The translations under genes and the position numbers were made by a program. From positions 62,001-126,000 of the forward strand of contig NZ_RFSK01000011.1 in the NCBI RefSeq assembly GCF_009923995.1: DNA of 64,000 nucleotides. The letters are read 5' to 3'. Under the pieces are notes generated by a model, which saw only the letters and a list, made by a program, of their open reading frames with translations, searched no databases and was not told the DNA's origin. Every line of letters begins with the position of its first letter. Within the stretch, counting starts at the first letter, position 1. Of the stretch, positions 1-7,978 are shown one piece after another. The stretch comes from Janthinobacterium sp. (GTDB lineage Bacteria; Pseudomonadota; Gammaproteobacteria; Burkholderiales; Burkholderiaceae_D).

Positions 1-36
1 CTGCGGCAAGGCGCCTGGCCCTGAACATTTTTCAGG
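1..36 (-). repeat. Edge fragment of a dispersed palindromic element
   Basis: About 22 bases (12-33) match, with one mismatch, the reverse complement of the conserved end block found at 62888-62909 (core GCCCTGAACATTTTTC). The rest of the element would lie left of the window. It is the outermost of four related copies seen here; the others are at 58514, 62888 and 63000. It sits just before a strong terminator. Confidence 0.6.
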
Positions 37-53
37 CTCCTTTGTTGTTAAGT

Positions 54-88
54 AAAAAGGGCAGAACCAGTGGTTCTGCCCTTTTTTT
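54..88. terminator. Bidirectional intrinsic terminator
   Basis: A 14-bp stem (AAGGGCAGAACCA pairing with TGGTTCTGCCCTT) is flanked by an A-run on the left and a T-run on the right, so it can stop transcription from either side. It probably serves the minus-strand nucleosidase gene ending at 107 and whatever gene ends to the left of the window. Confidence 0.85.
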
Positions 89-106
89 ATGCATTGACCC
101 AAAAAA

Positions 107-865
107 TCAGCCAGCCAGGCGCCGGCACAGCTGTTGAATCACGGCAAACGCGTACGGCGACGCGACCGTCTGCACGAAACGCATGAAGTCGACGGCCGCC
201 TCTTCGTTGGCATTGTCGGAAACGGTGCGCATGACCGTAAACGGCACGCCCAGCTCAAAACACACTTGCGCCACGGCCGCGCCTTCCATCTCGAGGGCCA
301 GCAAATCGGGCAAATCCGCCTTCAATTGCCGCACCTGCGCGGCGCTGCTGATGAACTGGTCGCCGCTGGCGATCATGCCGCGGTGCACTTGCGCGTGCTG
401 CAAGCCAAATTCCACGACCTCGGCTGGCTTGAGCACGCTGGAAACATCGTCACGCAGGAAATCGGCGGCGGCGCCAGCCAGCTGCGTGCTCAATTCCCGG
501 TCCGTGGCAAAACGCTGCAGTCCCGTCAGCGGCACTTCGAAGCGGGGAAACAGAGGGCGGGCATCCATATCGTGCTGCAACAGCGCTTCGGCCACGACGA
601 TATCGCCCACTTTCACGTGTTTATCCCCGCTGCCGGCCACGCCCGTGAAGACGATGTGGGTAACTCCGTACTTTTCCACAAGGATGGAAGCCGTCATGGC
701 GGCGGCAACCTTGCCCAGACGCGACAGGACGCACACAGCGTCGATATTCCACAGGGTCCCCAGGGTGTAGTCGCGCATGCCGTGTGAACGCCTCTGGGGG
801 CCTTGCATGGCTTCTACCAGCCCCTGCTGTTCTTCGTGCAAGGCACTGATGATGCCTAAACGCAT
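107..865 (-). CDS. 5'-methylthioadenosine/S-adenosylhomocysteine nucleosidase family protein
   Basis: This is a PNP_UDP_1-fold nucleosidase of about 252 residues, close to the usual 230-250. The family hydrolyses the glycosidic bond of MTA or SAH in the cytoplasm. The start MRLGIISALHEEQQGL aligns with the beginning of E. coli Pfs. The core VFTGVAGSGD is the family's GxAG loop, and ALEMEGAAVAQVC holds the substrate-binding Met-Glu pair. The catalytic Asp is probably in the later TVSDNA segment. I chose the ATG at 865 because homology begins there. An ATG at 883 and a TTG at 913 are in frame, and none has a good ribosome site, so the start is uncertain. The gene reads away from the origin region. 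It could also be a broader-specificity nucleoside phosphorylase. Confidence 0.85.
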   Translation of the reverse strand: MRLGIISALHEEQQGLVEAMQGPQRRSHGMRDYTLGTLWNIDAVCVLSRLGKVAAAMTASILVEKYGVTHIVFTGVAGSGDKHVKVGDIVVAEALLQHDMDARPLFPRFEVPLTGLQRFATDRELSTQLAGAAADFLRDDVSSVLKPAEVVEFGLQHAQVHRGMIASGDQFISSAAQVRQLKADLPDLLALEMEGAAVAQVCFELGVPFTVMRTVSDNANEEAAVDFMRFVQTVASPYAFAVIQQLCRRLAG

Positions 866-1000
866 TTTTTTAGGTGAATTCATGCTGTTTTTACAGGTTT
901 TCAGGATTGCCAAACGGTTTTCATGGCGAAAACAGCTATTCCGGTGACTTTTCTACCGTGCGCGTTTGTCTCTGTGTTTTAAATAAAGATGTATACATAA

Positions 1001-1198
1001 AAATAGTAGTGATAGTAAACGGCCATTTTTCTGTGGATAAGTCGGTATACCGTATAAAAATCATCGACTTGGCGTACAAAAAAGTAGGCGCACAAGCATT
1101 GTATCTACGGAGGACTTGTTTGGGATAAAAATCGGCTTGTGGACAAAGAACGACTTTTCCCACATCTCATCCTGTGGATATGCAGGCACTTATCCACA
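1001..1198 (+). other. Origin module 1: DnaA-trio run plus DnaA boxes
   Basis: The triplet run at 1003-1020 (ATAGTAGTGATAGTAAAC) reads as 3'-GAT/AGT/GAT/GAT-5' triplets on the complementary strand, as in bacterial basal unwinding systems. After an 11-bp spacer comes the perfect box TGTGGATAA (1032-1040). At 1173-1181 (TGTGGATAT) and 1190-1198 (TTATCCACA) is a facing box pair with starts 17 bp apart. An extra 8/9 box, TGTGGACAA, lies at 1138-1146. Confidence 0.8.
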
Positions 1199-1464
1199 CC
1201 GGCAAGCAAAAATCACGGATTTTCTTGCTGTCGTGGCATGTTTGACGCGCTTCACTGTCCCCCATGCTTGTCGGGCAATCCACCTTGAACGAACACGAGC
1301 GCTGTTCTTGCACGGACCTTGGCATCCAGGTGATTCCTGGAAGACGGTTTGGCAGTGGGTCTGAGTGTCGCCGTTGGCTTTTTTTTTTGGTCGTTTTTGC
1401 TTGTTTTTTGGAAATATCCCCGGACTTCCGTTTTTTTTGTCGGTTTACAATAGATCTATATATA

Positions 1465-1662
1465 AAAATAGTAGTAATAGTAAACGCGTTTTTTTCTGTG
1501 GATAAGTCGCCTTTTTTCAACAGGATCAAGCGTTTACGTGAAAAATAAAGCGTGCATAATCGCTGTATCGCGCGAGGAGCAAAATTGTATAAAATGCGGG
1601 CCTGCGCATAACTTCGTGTTTACTCACAAGTCATCCTGTGGATATCAAGTGACTTATCCACA
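1465..1662 (+). other. Origin module 2: DnaA-trio run plus DnaA boxes
   Basis: The triplet run at 1468-1485 (ATAGTAGTAATAGTAAAC) is the cleanest of the three. An 11-bp spacer follows, then the perfect box TGTGGATAA at 1497-1505. The facing pair TGTGGATAT (1637-1645) and TTATCCACA (1654-1662) keeps the 17-bp start-to-start distance and lies 140 bp from the first box. The sequence between the boxes is largely different from module 1. Confidence 0.8.
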
Positions 1663-1942
1663 ATCGCTTCAAATTCCCCCTCTTTTCGACGTCGAATGGC
1701 TGGCTGGCAAGATGCCTGGCCAGGCCGGTTGACAATTCTATTTTGCGAAACGGTTTGGCAGTGCTGTTGGCGTGATGTCGGCCGTGCCGGTTTTCGTCGC
1801 TCAGTTGTTGGCTCGATTTTTTTTTGTCAGTGAACGCCGTTCGTCGGCTTTTTTTTTGACGACAAGCGGGCGAAGCTGCTTGACGGAGAAGGGCAGGCAA
1901 AACGTGTCTTGTCGGGTTTACCTTAACAAGATCGTATACAAG

Positions 1943-2140
1943 AATAGTAATAGTAGTTAACGGCGGCAACTTCTGTGGATAAGTCCTGATTTATCCTTGT
2001 AAACAATCGCTTGGCGTACGGATAAGCGCTGAGTAAGCGTTGTATGTGGCCGGGATGGTTTTGGGATAAAAAATAGCCGCTGAAAAAAATTTTCGTTTAC
2101 TCACATATCGTACCTGTGGATATCCATACGCTTATCCACA
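1943..2140 (+). other. Origin module 3: DnaA-trio run plus DnaA boxes
   Basis: The triplet run at 1943-1961 (AATAGTAATAGTAGTTAAC) is followed by a 12-bp spacer and the perfect box TGTGGATAA at 1974-1982. The facing pair TGTGGATAT (2115-2123) and TTATCCACA (2132-2140) is again 17 bp start to start and 141 bp from the first box. A TTGGCGTAC block at 2011 and a TTGGGATAAAA block at 2061 are shared with module 1 (1069 and 1120). Confidence 0.8.
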
Positions 2141-2362
2141 GCTTGCAGCCCCTGTGCGGGGACGATTTTTGGCTGCCGAAACGGCGCGTTGCTGCGCGGA
2201 TCATGGAAGCCCGACGATTAATGTCGCCCTGGGCCGGCACTGGTGGTAATCTCACTGCGGCTCAGCAGCCATGCATGCATGAAGAAAGACAGACTCTGGT
2301 AACGGGACGCGGCGGGGAGACACGCTGCGCGACAGCTTGATGGCATACCGAAAGGAGCTTCA

Positions 2363-3988
2363 TTGGAATCGGCAGGCGAATACGACTACATCATCGTGGG
2401 CGGCGGTACGGCAGGTTGCGTGCTGGCCAACCGGCTCACGCGCGACAAGGATGCCAACGTGTTACTCGTGGAAGCGGGTGGCAAGGATGACTATGTGTGG
2501 ATACATATCCCCGTCGGCTATCTGCATTGCATCGGCAATCCCCGCACGGACTGGCTGTATTCCACGCAGGCGGACGCGGGCCTGGGCGGACGCAGCCTGA
2601 TGTATCCCCGCGGAAAAGTACTGGGCGGCAGTTCTTCCATCAACGGCATGATCTACATGCGCGGCCAGGCCGGCGATTACGATCACTGGGCCGACCTGAC
2701 GGACGACGCTTCCTGGCGCTGGGACAAAGTCTTGCCGCTATTTAAGCAAAGCGAGGATTATTACGGCGGCGCCTCGGAAAACCATGGCGTGGGCGGTGAA
2801 TGGCGCGTGGAAAAACAGCGCCTGTCGTGGGATATCCTGAATGCGTTCCGCGATGCGGCGCAGCAGGTCGGCATCCCGAAAACCAGCGATTTCAATGGCG
2901 GCGACAATAGCGGCAGCGCGTATTTCGACGTCAACCAGCGCCGTGGCATCCGCTGGAATACCTCGAAAGCGTTCTTGAAACCGGCGGCCCGGCGGCCGAA
3001 CCTGACCATCATGACGGGTTGCCACGTGGAACGCCTGTTGCTGGAAACGACAGAATCGGGCCCGCGCTGCACGGGCGTCGTGTTTACGGGCGGCGGCACG
3101 CAGTGGCAGGCGACGGCGCGGCGGGAAACCCTGCTGACGGCGGGCGCCATCGGCTCGCCCCAGTTGCTGCAACTGTCCGGCATCGGTCCGGCCGCCTTGC
3201 TGCAGCAGCACGGCATCGTTCCCGTACTGGATTCCGCTGGCGTGGGCGGCAATCTGCAGGACCATCTGCAGCTGCGCATGGTGTTTAAGGTACAGGGCGT
3301 CAAGACCTTGAACGTGATGGCCAGCAATCTCGTCGGCAAGATGCAGATCGGCTTGCAGTATGCGCTGTTCCAGAGCGGGCCCATGTCGATGGCGCCGTCG
3401 CAGCTGGGGGCGTTCGCCAAGTCCGACCCGCAGCAAGCCACGCCGAACCTGCAATACCACGTGCAGCCGCTGTCGCTGGATAAATTCGGCGAGCCGCTGC
3501 ATGCGTTTCCCGCGTTTACAGCCAGCGTCTGCAATCTGCGTCCCACCTCGCGCGGCCATGTGCACCTCGCCTCGGCCGACAGCTACGCGGCGCCGAAGAT
3601 CGTGCCCAATTACCTGAGTACCGAGCAGGACCGCGCCGTGGCGGCCGATGCCTTGCGCCTGACGCGGGCCATCGCCGCCGCGCCGGCGCTCAAGCGGTTT
3701 GCGCCGCAGGAATACAAGCCGGGCGTGCAATTCCAGAGCCAGGAAGAACTGGCGCAGGCGGCCAGCCAGATCGGCACCACCATCTTCCACCCGGTGGGCA
3801 CGTGCCGCATGGGCGTGGCCAGCGATCCGTCGAGCGTTGTCGACAGCACCCTGCGCGTGCTCGGCGTGGCGGGTCTGCGCGTCGTCGATGCGTCCATCAT
3901 GCCGTACATCACGTCGGGCAATACCAACTCGCCCACCGTGATGATCGCGGAAAAAGCGGCGCAAATGATACACGCGGCCTGGAAATAA
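2363..3988 (+). CDS. GMC family FAD-dependent oxidoreductase (choline dehydrogenase-like)
   Basis: This 541-residue glucose-methanol-choline oxidoreductase is of normal length for the family. The FAD-binding GGGTAGCVLANRL lies at residues 13-25, GGSSSINGM at 88-96, and the second signature near TAGAIGSPQLLQLSGIGP. The C-terminal HPVGTCRMG and SGNTNSPTVM segments carry the catalytic His (about 476) and Asn (about 520). It oxidises a primary or secondary alcohol to the carbonyl with FAD; the substrate cannot be read from the sequence. The start is a TTG, chosen because AAAGGAG sits 5 bases upstream and the FAD motif follows at once. No signal peptide is visible, so it is probably cytoplasmic. 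It precedes a Liv-type transporter operon that may import its substrate, but a promoter separates them. Confidence 0.9.
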   Translation: MESAGEYDYIIVGGGTAGCVLANRLTRDKDANVLLVEAGGKDDYVWIHIPVGYLHCIGNPRTDWLYSTQADAGLGGRSLMYPRGKVLGGSSSINGMIYMRGQAGDYDHWADLTDDASWRWDKVLPLFKQSEDYYGGASENHGVGGEWRVEKQRLSWDILNAFRDAAQQVGIPKTSDFNGGDNSGSAYFDVNQRRGIRWNTSKAFLKPAARRPNLTIMTGCHVERLLLETTESGPRCTGVVFTGGGTQWQATARRETLLTAGAIGSPQLLQLSGIGPAALLQQHGIVPVLDSAGVGGNLQDHLQLRMVFKVQGVKTLNVMASNLVGKMQIGLQYALFQSGPMSMAPSQLGAFAKSDPQQATPNLQYHVQPLSLDKFGEPLHAFPAFTASVCNLRPTSRGHVHLASADSYAAPKIVPNYLSTEQDRAVAADALRLTRAIAAAPALKRFAPQEYKPGVQFQSQEELAQAASQIGTTIFHPVGTCRMGVASDPSSVVDSTLRVLGVAGLRVVDASIMPYITSGNTNSPTVMIAEKAAQMIHAAWK

Positions 3989-4050
3989 CGGGTGAAAAGC
4001 GCGAGTTTGCGCCATTCGGCCTGGCCAAAAATCCCCGTAGTTATACTGTA

Positions 4051-4079
4051 TTGTGCGTTAAATTTAAGTTGTGTATTAT
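4051..4079 (+). promoter_or_regulatory. Sigma-70-type promoter of the liv operon
   Basis: TTGTGC (4051-4056) and TATTAT (4074-4079) are separated by 17 bp. The -10 is bracketed by AGTTGT (4067-4072) and ACAACT (4106-4111). A direct repeat AGTACAA occurs at 4092 and 4101. These could form an operator. The ribosome site AGGAGACACG follows before livG. Confidence 0.55.
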
Positions 4080-4121
4080 AAAAATGACTAAGTAGTACAA
4101 AAAGTACAACTAGGAGACACG

Positions 4122-4892
4122 ATGTCAAACGTAATCTTGGAAACAAGAAATTTGACCAAGGAATTCAAGGGTTTCACCGCCGTCAGCGAGGTGAACCTGA
4201 AGGTAGAGCGGGGCCATATCCACGCCTTGATCGGTCCGAACGGCGCCGGCAAGACCACGTGTTTCAACCTGCTCACCAAATTCCTGGTTCCCACCGCCGG
4301 ACAGATCCTGTTCAATGGCAAAGACATCACGGCCGCCAAGCCGGCCCAGATCGCCCGCATGGGCGTGATCCGCTCGTTCCAGATTTCCGCCGTCTTCCCC
4401 CATTTATCCGTGCTGCAGAATGTGCGCATCGGCTTGCAGCGCCAGCTGGGCACCTCGTTCCACTTCTGGAAAAGCGAACGTTCATTGAGCCAGCTCAACG
4501 ACCGCGCCATGGCCTTGCTGGCCGAGGTGGACCTGACGGAGTTCGCCGACACCATCACGGTCGACATGCCCTACGGGCGCAAGCGGGCGCTGGAAATTGC
4601 CACCACCCTGGCGATGGAACCGGAAATGATGCTGCTCGACGAACCGACGCAGGGCATGGGCCACGAAGACGTGCACCGCGTTACGGAACTGATCAAGAAG
4701 GTTTCGGCCGGGCGCACCATCCTGATGGTGGAACACAATATGAACGTGGTCTCCGGCATCTGCGACAAGATTTCCGTCTTGCAGCGCGGCGCCATGCTGG
4801 CCGAAGGCAGCTACGCGGAAGTGTCGCGCAATCCGCAAGTGATGGAAGCGTACATGGGCACCACCCACGCGGAACTGGAAGGGGCACATTGA
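4122..4892 (+). CDS. livG: Liv-type (HAAT) ABC transporter ATP-binding protein LivG
   Basis: This 256-residue cytoplasmic ATPase is of the branched-chain amino acid/HAAT class. It has a complete Walker A (GPNGAGKTTCFN near residue 37) and a Walker B in MLLDEPTQGMG. The LSGG signature is replaced by the segment around PYGRKRALEIATTLA, as is common in some HAAT LivG proteins. It forms a heterodimer with LivF and powers the LivH-LivM permease. The start has a good AGGAG site, and its stop overlaps the livF start by one base (TGATG), which implies translational coupling. The substrate may be an amino acid, an amide or an aromatic acid, since HAAT systems vary widely. Confidence 0.92.
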   Translation: MSNVILETRNLTKEFKGFTAVSEVNLKVERGHIHALIGPNGAGKTTCFNLLTKFLVPTAGQILFNGKDITAAKPAQIARMGVIRSFQISAVFPHLSVLQNVRIGLQRQLGTSFHFWKSERSLSQLNDRAMALLAEVDLTEFADTITVDMPYGRKRALEIATTLAMEPEMMLLDEPTQGMGHEDVHRVTELIKKVSAGRTILMVEHNMNVVSGICDKISVLQRGAMLAEGSYAEVSRNPQVMEAYMGTTHAELEGAH

Positions 4893-5614
4893 TGACCGCT
4901 AGCAACAAGGCACCGGCGCTGGAAATTGCACAACTGCATACCTGGTATGGCGAATCGCACATCCTGCACGACGTGAACCTGAAAGTGGAGCAGGGCGAAG
5001 TGGTGACTTTGCTGGGCCGCAACGGCGCCGGCCGCACGACGACCTTGCGCGCCATCATGGGACTGACGGGCGCCCGCACGGGGTCCATCAAGGTCAACGG
5101 CGCCGAAGCCATCGGTTTGGCCACGCACAAGATCGCCCACCTGGGCATCGGGTATTGTCCCGAAGAGCGCGGCATTTTTTCCTCGCTGTCGACGGAGGAA
5201 AACCTGCTGCTGCCGCCCACCCTGGCCAGCGGCGAGAAGGGCATGTCGGTCGAGGAAATCTACGCCATGTTTCCCAACCTGCAGGAGCGCCGCCACAGCC
5301 AGGGCACGCGCCTGTCGGGCGGCGAACAGCAGATGCTGGCCGTGGCGCGCATCCTGCGCACGGGCGCGCGGCTGCTGCTGCTCGATGAAATTTCCGAAGG
5401 CCTGGCGCCCGTCATCGTGCAGGGCCTGGCGCGCATGATCACCACCCTGAAAGCGAAGGGCTACACCATCGTCATGGTGGAACAGAATTTCCGGTTTGCC
5501 GCGCCGCTGGCGGACCGGTTTTATGTGATGGAGCACGGTCAGATCGTCGAGACTTTTGCTGCATCCGAACTGGAGGCCAAGATGCCGGTCCTGACCGAGC
5601 TGCTCGGCGTGTAG
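4892..5614 (+). CDS. livF: Liv-type ABC transporter ATP-binding protein LivF
   Basis: This 240-residue ATPase is the partner of LivG. The start ATG at 4892 shares a base with the livG stop. It has a complete signature (RLSGGEQQMLAVARIL) and Walker B (LLLLDEISEGLAP). The Walker A reads GRNGAGRTTT, with Arg in place of the invariant catalytic Lys; codon CGC at 5032-5034 encodes it. The signature, D-loop and switch His region look intact. I have the impression that similar K-to-R variants occur in other LivF/UrtE-like proteins, but I cannot check this here. The paired LivG keeps its lysine, so the transporter probably has at least one normal site. Confidence 0.92.
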   Translation: MTASNKAPALEIAQLHTWYGESHILHDVNLKVEQGEVVTLLGRNGAGRTTTLRAIMGLTGARTGSIKVNGAEAIGLATHKIAHLGIGYCPEERGIFSSLSTEENLLLPPTLASGEKGMSVEEIYAMFPNLQERRHSQGTRLSGGEQQMLAVARILRTGARLLLLDEISEGLAPVIVQGLARMITTLKAKGYTIVMVEQNFRFAAPLADRFYVMEHGQIVETFAASELEAKMPVLTELLGV

Positions 5615-5686
5615 TCCCAGTCCGTTTTACCCGTCATCGTCCAGCAATCGACTGAATAGCAAACAATAATCCCCAACGGAGACACT

Positions 5687-6895
5687 ATGAAACGTAACGC
5701 TATCGCCATTGCCACCGCCACCCTGTGCGCCCTGGGCTTGTCCTGCGCCGCGCACGCCCAGGTATCGGGCGACACCATCAAGATCGGCTTTATTTCCGAC
5801 ATGTCCGGCGTGTATTCCGACGTCGACGGCCTGGGCGGCGCCGAAGCCATCAAGATGGCGATTGCCGATGCCGGCGTGGTCATCGCCGGCAAGAAAGTGG
5901 AATTCATTTCCGCCGACCACCAGAACAAGGCCGACATCGCCGCCTCGAAGGCGCGCGAATGGTTTGACCAGCAGGGCGTCGACATGCTGATCGGCGGCAC
6001 CAATTCCGGCGCCAGCCTGGCCATGGCCAAGGTGGCGGCGGAAAAGAAAAAAATCTTCATCGCCATCGGCGCCGGCTCCTCGCGCCTGACGAATGAAGAG
6101 TGCACGCCCTACACCGTACATTACGCTTACGACACGGTGGCACTGGCGCGCGGCACGGGCGGCACCATCGTCAAGCAGGGCGGCAAGAACTGGTATTTCA
6201 TGACGGCCGACTATGCGTTCGGCCACTCGCTGGAAAAAGACACGGCCGAGGTCGTCAAGGCGGCCGGCGGCAAGGTGCTGGGCAGCGTCAAGCATCCGCT
6301 GGGCGCCTCGGACTTCTCGTCCTTCCTGTTGCAGGCACAGGCAGCCAAACCGCAAATTCTCGGCCTGGCCAATGCGGGAGGCGACGCCATCAACAGCATC
6401 AAGGCGGCCAACGAGTTCGGCCTGACGAAATCCATGAAGCTGGCCGGCTTGCTGATCTTTATCAATGACATCCATTCGCTGGGCTTGAACCTGACGCAGG
6501 GCATGTACCTCACCGATGGCTGGTACTGGGACCTGAATCCGGAAACGCGCGCCTGGTCGAAGCGTTACTTCGACAAGATGAAGAAGGAACCGTCGATGCT
6601 GCAGGCGGCCGATTATTCGGCGGCGGCCAATTACCTGAAGGCCGTCAAGGCGGTGGGCTCGGACGATACGGACAAAGTCATGGCCTACCTGAAAAAGACC
6701 AAGATCAACGACATGTTCACCAAGAACGGCGAAGTGCGTCCCGACGGCCGCATGGTGCACGATATGTACCTGATGGAAGTGAAGAAGCCGTCCGAGTCCA
6801 AATATCCATGGGATTACTACAAGGTGGTGGCCACCGTGCCCGGCGCGCAGGCGTACGTGACGAAGGCTGAGTCGAAGTGTTCGCTGTGGAAGTAA
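5687..6895 (+). CDS. Periplasmic substrate-binding protein of the Liv-type transporter
   Basis: This 402-residue protein is of the Peripla_BP_6 (LivK/AmiC-like) family. A Sec signal peptide (MKRNAIAIATATLCALGLSC, then AAHAQ) is cleaved after about residue 24. Mature sequence begins VSGDTIKIGFISDMSGVYSD, typical of HAAT binding proteins. The ligand loop region GGTNSGASLAMAKVA and GAGSSRLTNEECTPYTVHY suggest a compound other than leucine, perhaps an amide, carboxylate or aromatic acid. It sits between livF and livH, preceded by a strong ACGGAGACACT site. A weak hairpin follows the gene and may lower expression of the permease genes relative to this protein. Confidence 0.9.
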   Translation: MKRNAIAIATATLCALGLSCAAHAQVSGDTIKIGFISDMSGVYSDVDGLGGAEAIKMAIADAGVVIAGKKVEFISADHQNKADIAASKAREWFDQQGVDMLIGGTNSGASLAMAKVAAEKKKIFIAIGAGSSRLTNEECTPYTVHYAYDTVALARGTGGTIVKQGGKNWYFMTADYAFGHSLEKDTAEVVKAAGGKVLGSVKHPLGASDFSSFLLQAQAAKPQILGLANAGGDAINSIKAANEFGLTKSMKLAGLLIFINDIHSLGLNLTQGMYLTDGWYWDLNPETRAWSKRYFDKMKKEPSMLQAADYSAAANYLKAVKAVGSDDTDKVMAYLKKTKINDMFTKNGEVRPDGRMVHDMYLMEVKKPSESKYPWDYYKVVATVPGAQAYVTKAESKCSLWK

Positions 6896-7024
6896 CGCGG
6901 TAGCAAACCTTGCGGATTGCCCGCCGCGCGCGGGCAGTCTGTTTTCCTGCGCGCCACCTGCCGGTGCGCGGGGTGAGCCTTGCGCCGCCGCGCCCGTCTG
7001 CGGTGGCGTGTTTCCCTTGATGCC

Positions 7025-7047
7025 ACACCGTCGTCCGGCGGTGCTTT
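7025..7047 (+). terminator. Weak hairpin with T-run between binding-protein and permease genes
   Basis: CACCG pairs with CGGTG across an 8-base loop and is followed by CTTTTT. The stem is short. It lies 17 bases before livH and may act as a partial terminator that limits permease expression. Confidence 0.3.
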
Positions 7048-7062
7048 TTATACTGTGATGCC

Positions 7063-7947
7063 ATGGAAATTTTCGGCGTTCCATTACAAGCGATGATGAG
7101 CCAGCTGCTGCTGGGCCTCGTCAACGGCTCGTTCTATGCCATGTTGTCTCTCGGTCTGGCCGTCATCTTCGGCTTGCTTAACGTCATTAATTTCTCGCAC
7201 GGCGCCATGTACATGATGGGCGCCTTCCTGGCCTGGATGGGCCTCAGCTATTTCGACATCAATTACTGGGCCATGCTGGTCATCGCCCCCATCCTCGTGG
7301 GCCTGGTCGGCATCCTCATCGAAAAGACCATGCTGCGCTGGCTGTATAAACTCGACCACCTGTATGGCTTGCTGCTGACCTTTGGCATCACCCTGATCAT
7401 GGAAGGCGTGTTTCGCTCCTTCTACGGCGTCTCGGGCCAGCCGTATGCCGTGCCTGAAGCGCTGGCCGGCGCGACGGACCTGGGCTTCATGATCCTGCCG
7501 AACTACCGCGCCTGGGTCGTCATCGCTTCGCTCTCCGTCTGCCTGGCCACCTGGTTCGTCATCGAGAAAACCAAGCTGGGCGCCTACCTGCGGGCGGGTA
7601 CGGAAAACCCGAAACTGGTGGAAGCGTTCGGCATCAACGTGCCGCTGATGGTCACGCTGACCTTCGGCTTCGGCGTGGCGCTGGCGGGGTTTGCCGGCGT
7701 GCTGGCCGCGCCCATCATCCAGGTCTCACCGCTGATGGGCTCGAACCTGATCATCGTCGTCTTCGCCGTCGTGGTCATCGGCGGCATGGGCTCCATCATG
7801 GGCTCCATCCTCACGGGCCTGGGCCTGGGCGTGATCGAGGGCCTGACCCGCGTGTTCTACCCGGAAGGCTCGGCCACCGTGGTCTTCGTGGTGATGGTCA
7901 TCGTGCTGCTGCTGCGTCCCGCCGGCCTGTTCGGCAAAGAAAAGTAA
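7063..7947 (+). CDS. livH: Liv-type ABC transporter permease LivH
   Basis: This 294-residue inner-membrane permease has about eight hydrophobic segments. The N-terminal GLVNGSFYAMLSLGLAVIFG and NVINFSHGAMYMMGAFLA are hallmark LivH sequences. The EAFGIN loop near residue 187 matches the ATPase-contact region. It pairs with LivM. The start ATG lacks a strong Shine-Dalgarno sequence (upstream is TTTTATACTGTGATGCC), so expression may depend on the leader structure before it. Confidence 0.92.
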   Translation: MEIFGVPLQAMMSQLLLGLVNGSFYAMLSLGLAVIFGLLNVINFSHGAMYMMGAFLAWMGLSYFDINYWAMLVIAPILVGLVGILIEKTMLRWLYKLDHLYGLLLTFGITLIMEGVFRSFYGVSGQPYAVPEALAGATDLGFMILPNYRAWVVIASLSVCLATWFVIEKTKLGAYLRAGTENPKLVEAFGINVPLMVTLTFGFGVALAGFAGVLAAPIIQVSPLMGSNLIIVVFAVVVIGGMGSIMGSILTGLGLGVIEGLTRVFYPEGSATVVFVVMVIVLLLRPAGLFGKEK

Positions 7948-7978
7948 TCCTCATCAGTCATGTATTGGAGCTACCACG

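Larger units (their letters stand above)
914..2350. other. oriC: Candidate chromosomal replication origin, three tandem modules
   Basis: This 1.4-kb stretch has no convincing gene. It contains nine perfect or near-perfect DnaA boxes in three groups, each beside an AT-rich triplet run. The groups repeat at 465 and 477 bp. Between them lie GC-mixed spacers with long T-tracts near 1379, 1818 and 1850. Variants of a cGGTTTggcagtg block recur at 1345 and 1751, with a partial copy (AACGGTTTTC) at 913. Short ORFs here have no ribosome sites and no recognisable products. mnmG, rsmG, parAB and several parS sites within 12-17 kb support proximity to the chromosomal origin. dnaA is not in the window, so the role as oriC is inferred from box architecture, not gene context. 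Confidence 0.8.

Noticed and set aside
1116-1969. Several 60-120 codon ORFs in the origin region
   Set aside because: They cross DnaA boxes and T-tracts, lack ribosome sites and do not resemble any protein family.
2738-4015. 425-codon minus-strand frame opposite the GMC oxidoreductase
   Set aside because: Its sequence is Arg/His-rich shadow coding from a high-GC gene; the plus strand has all GMC motifs.
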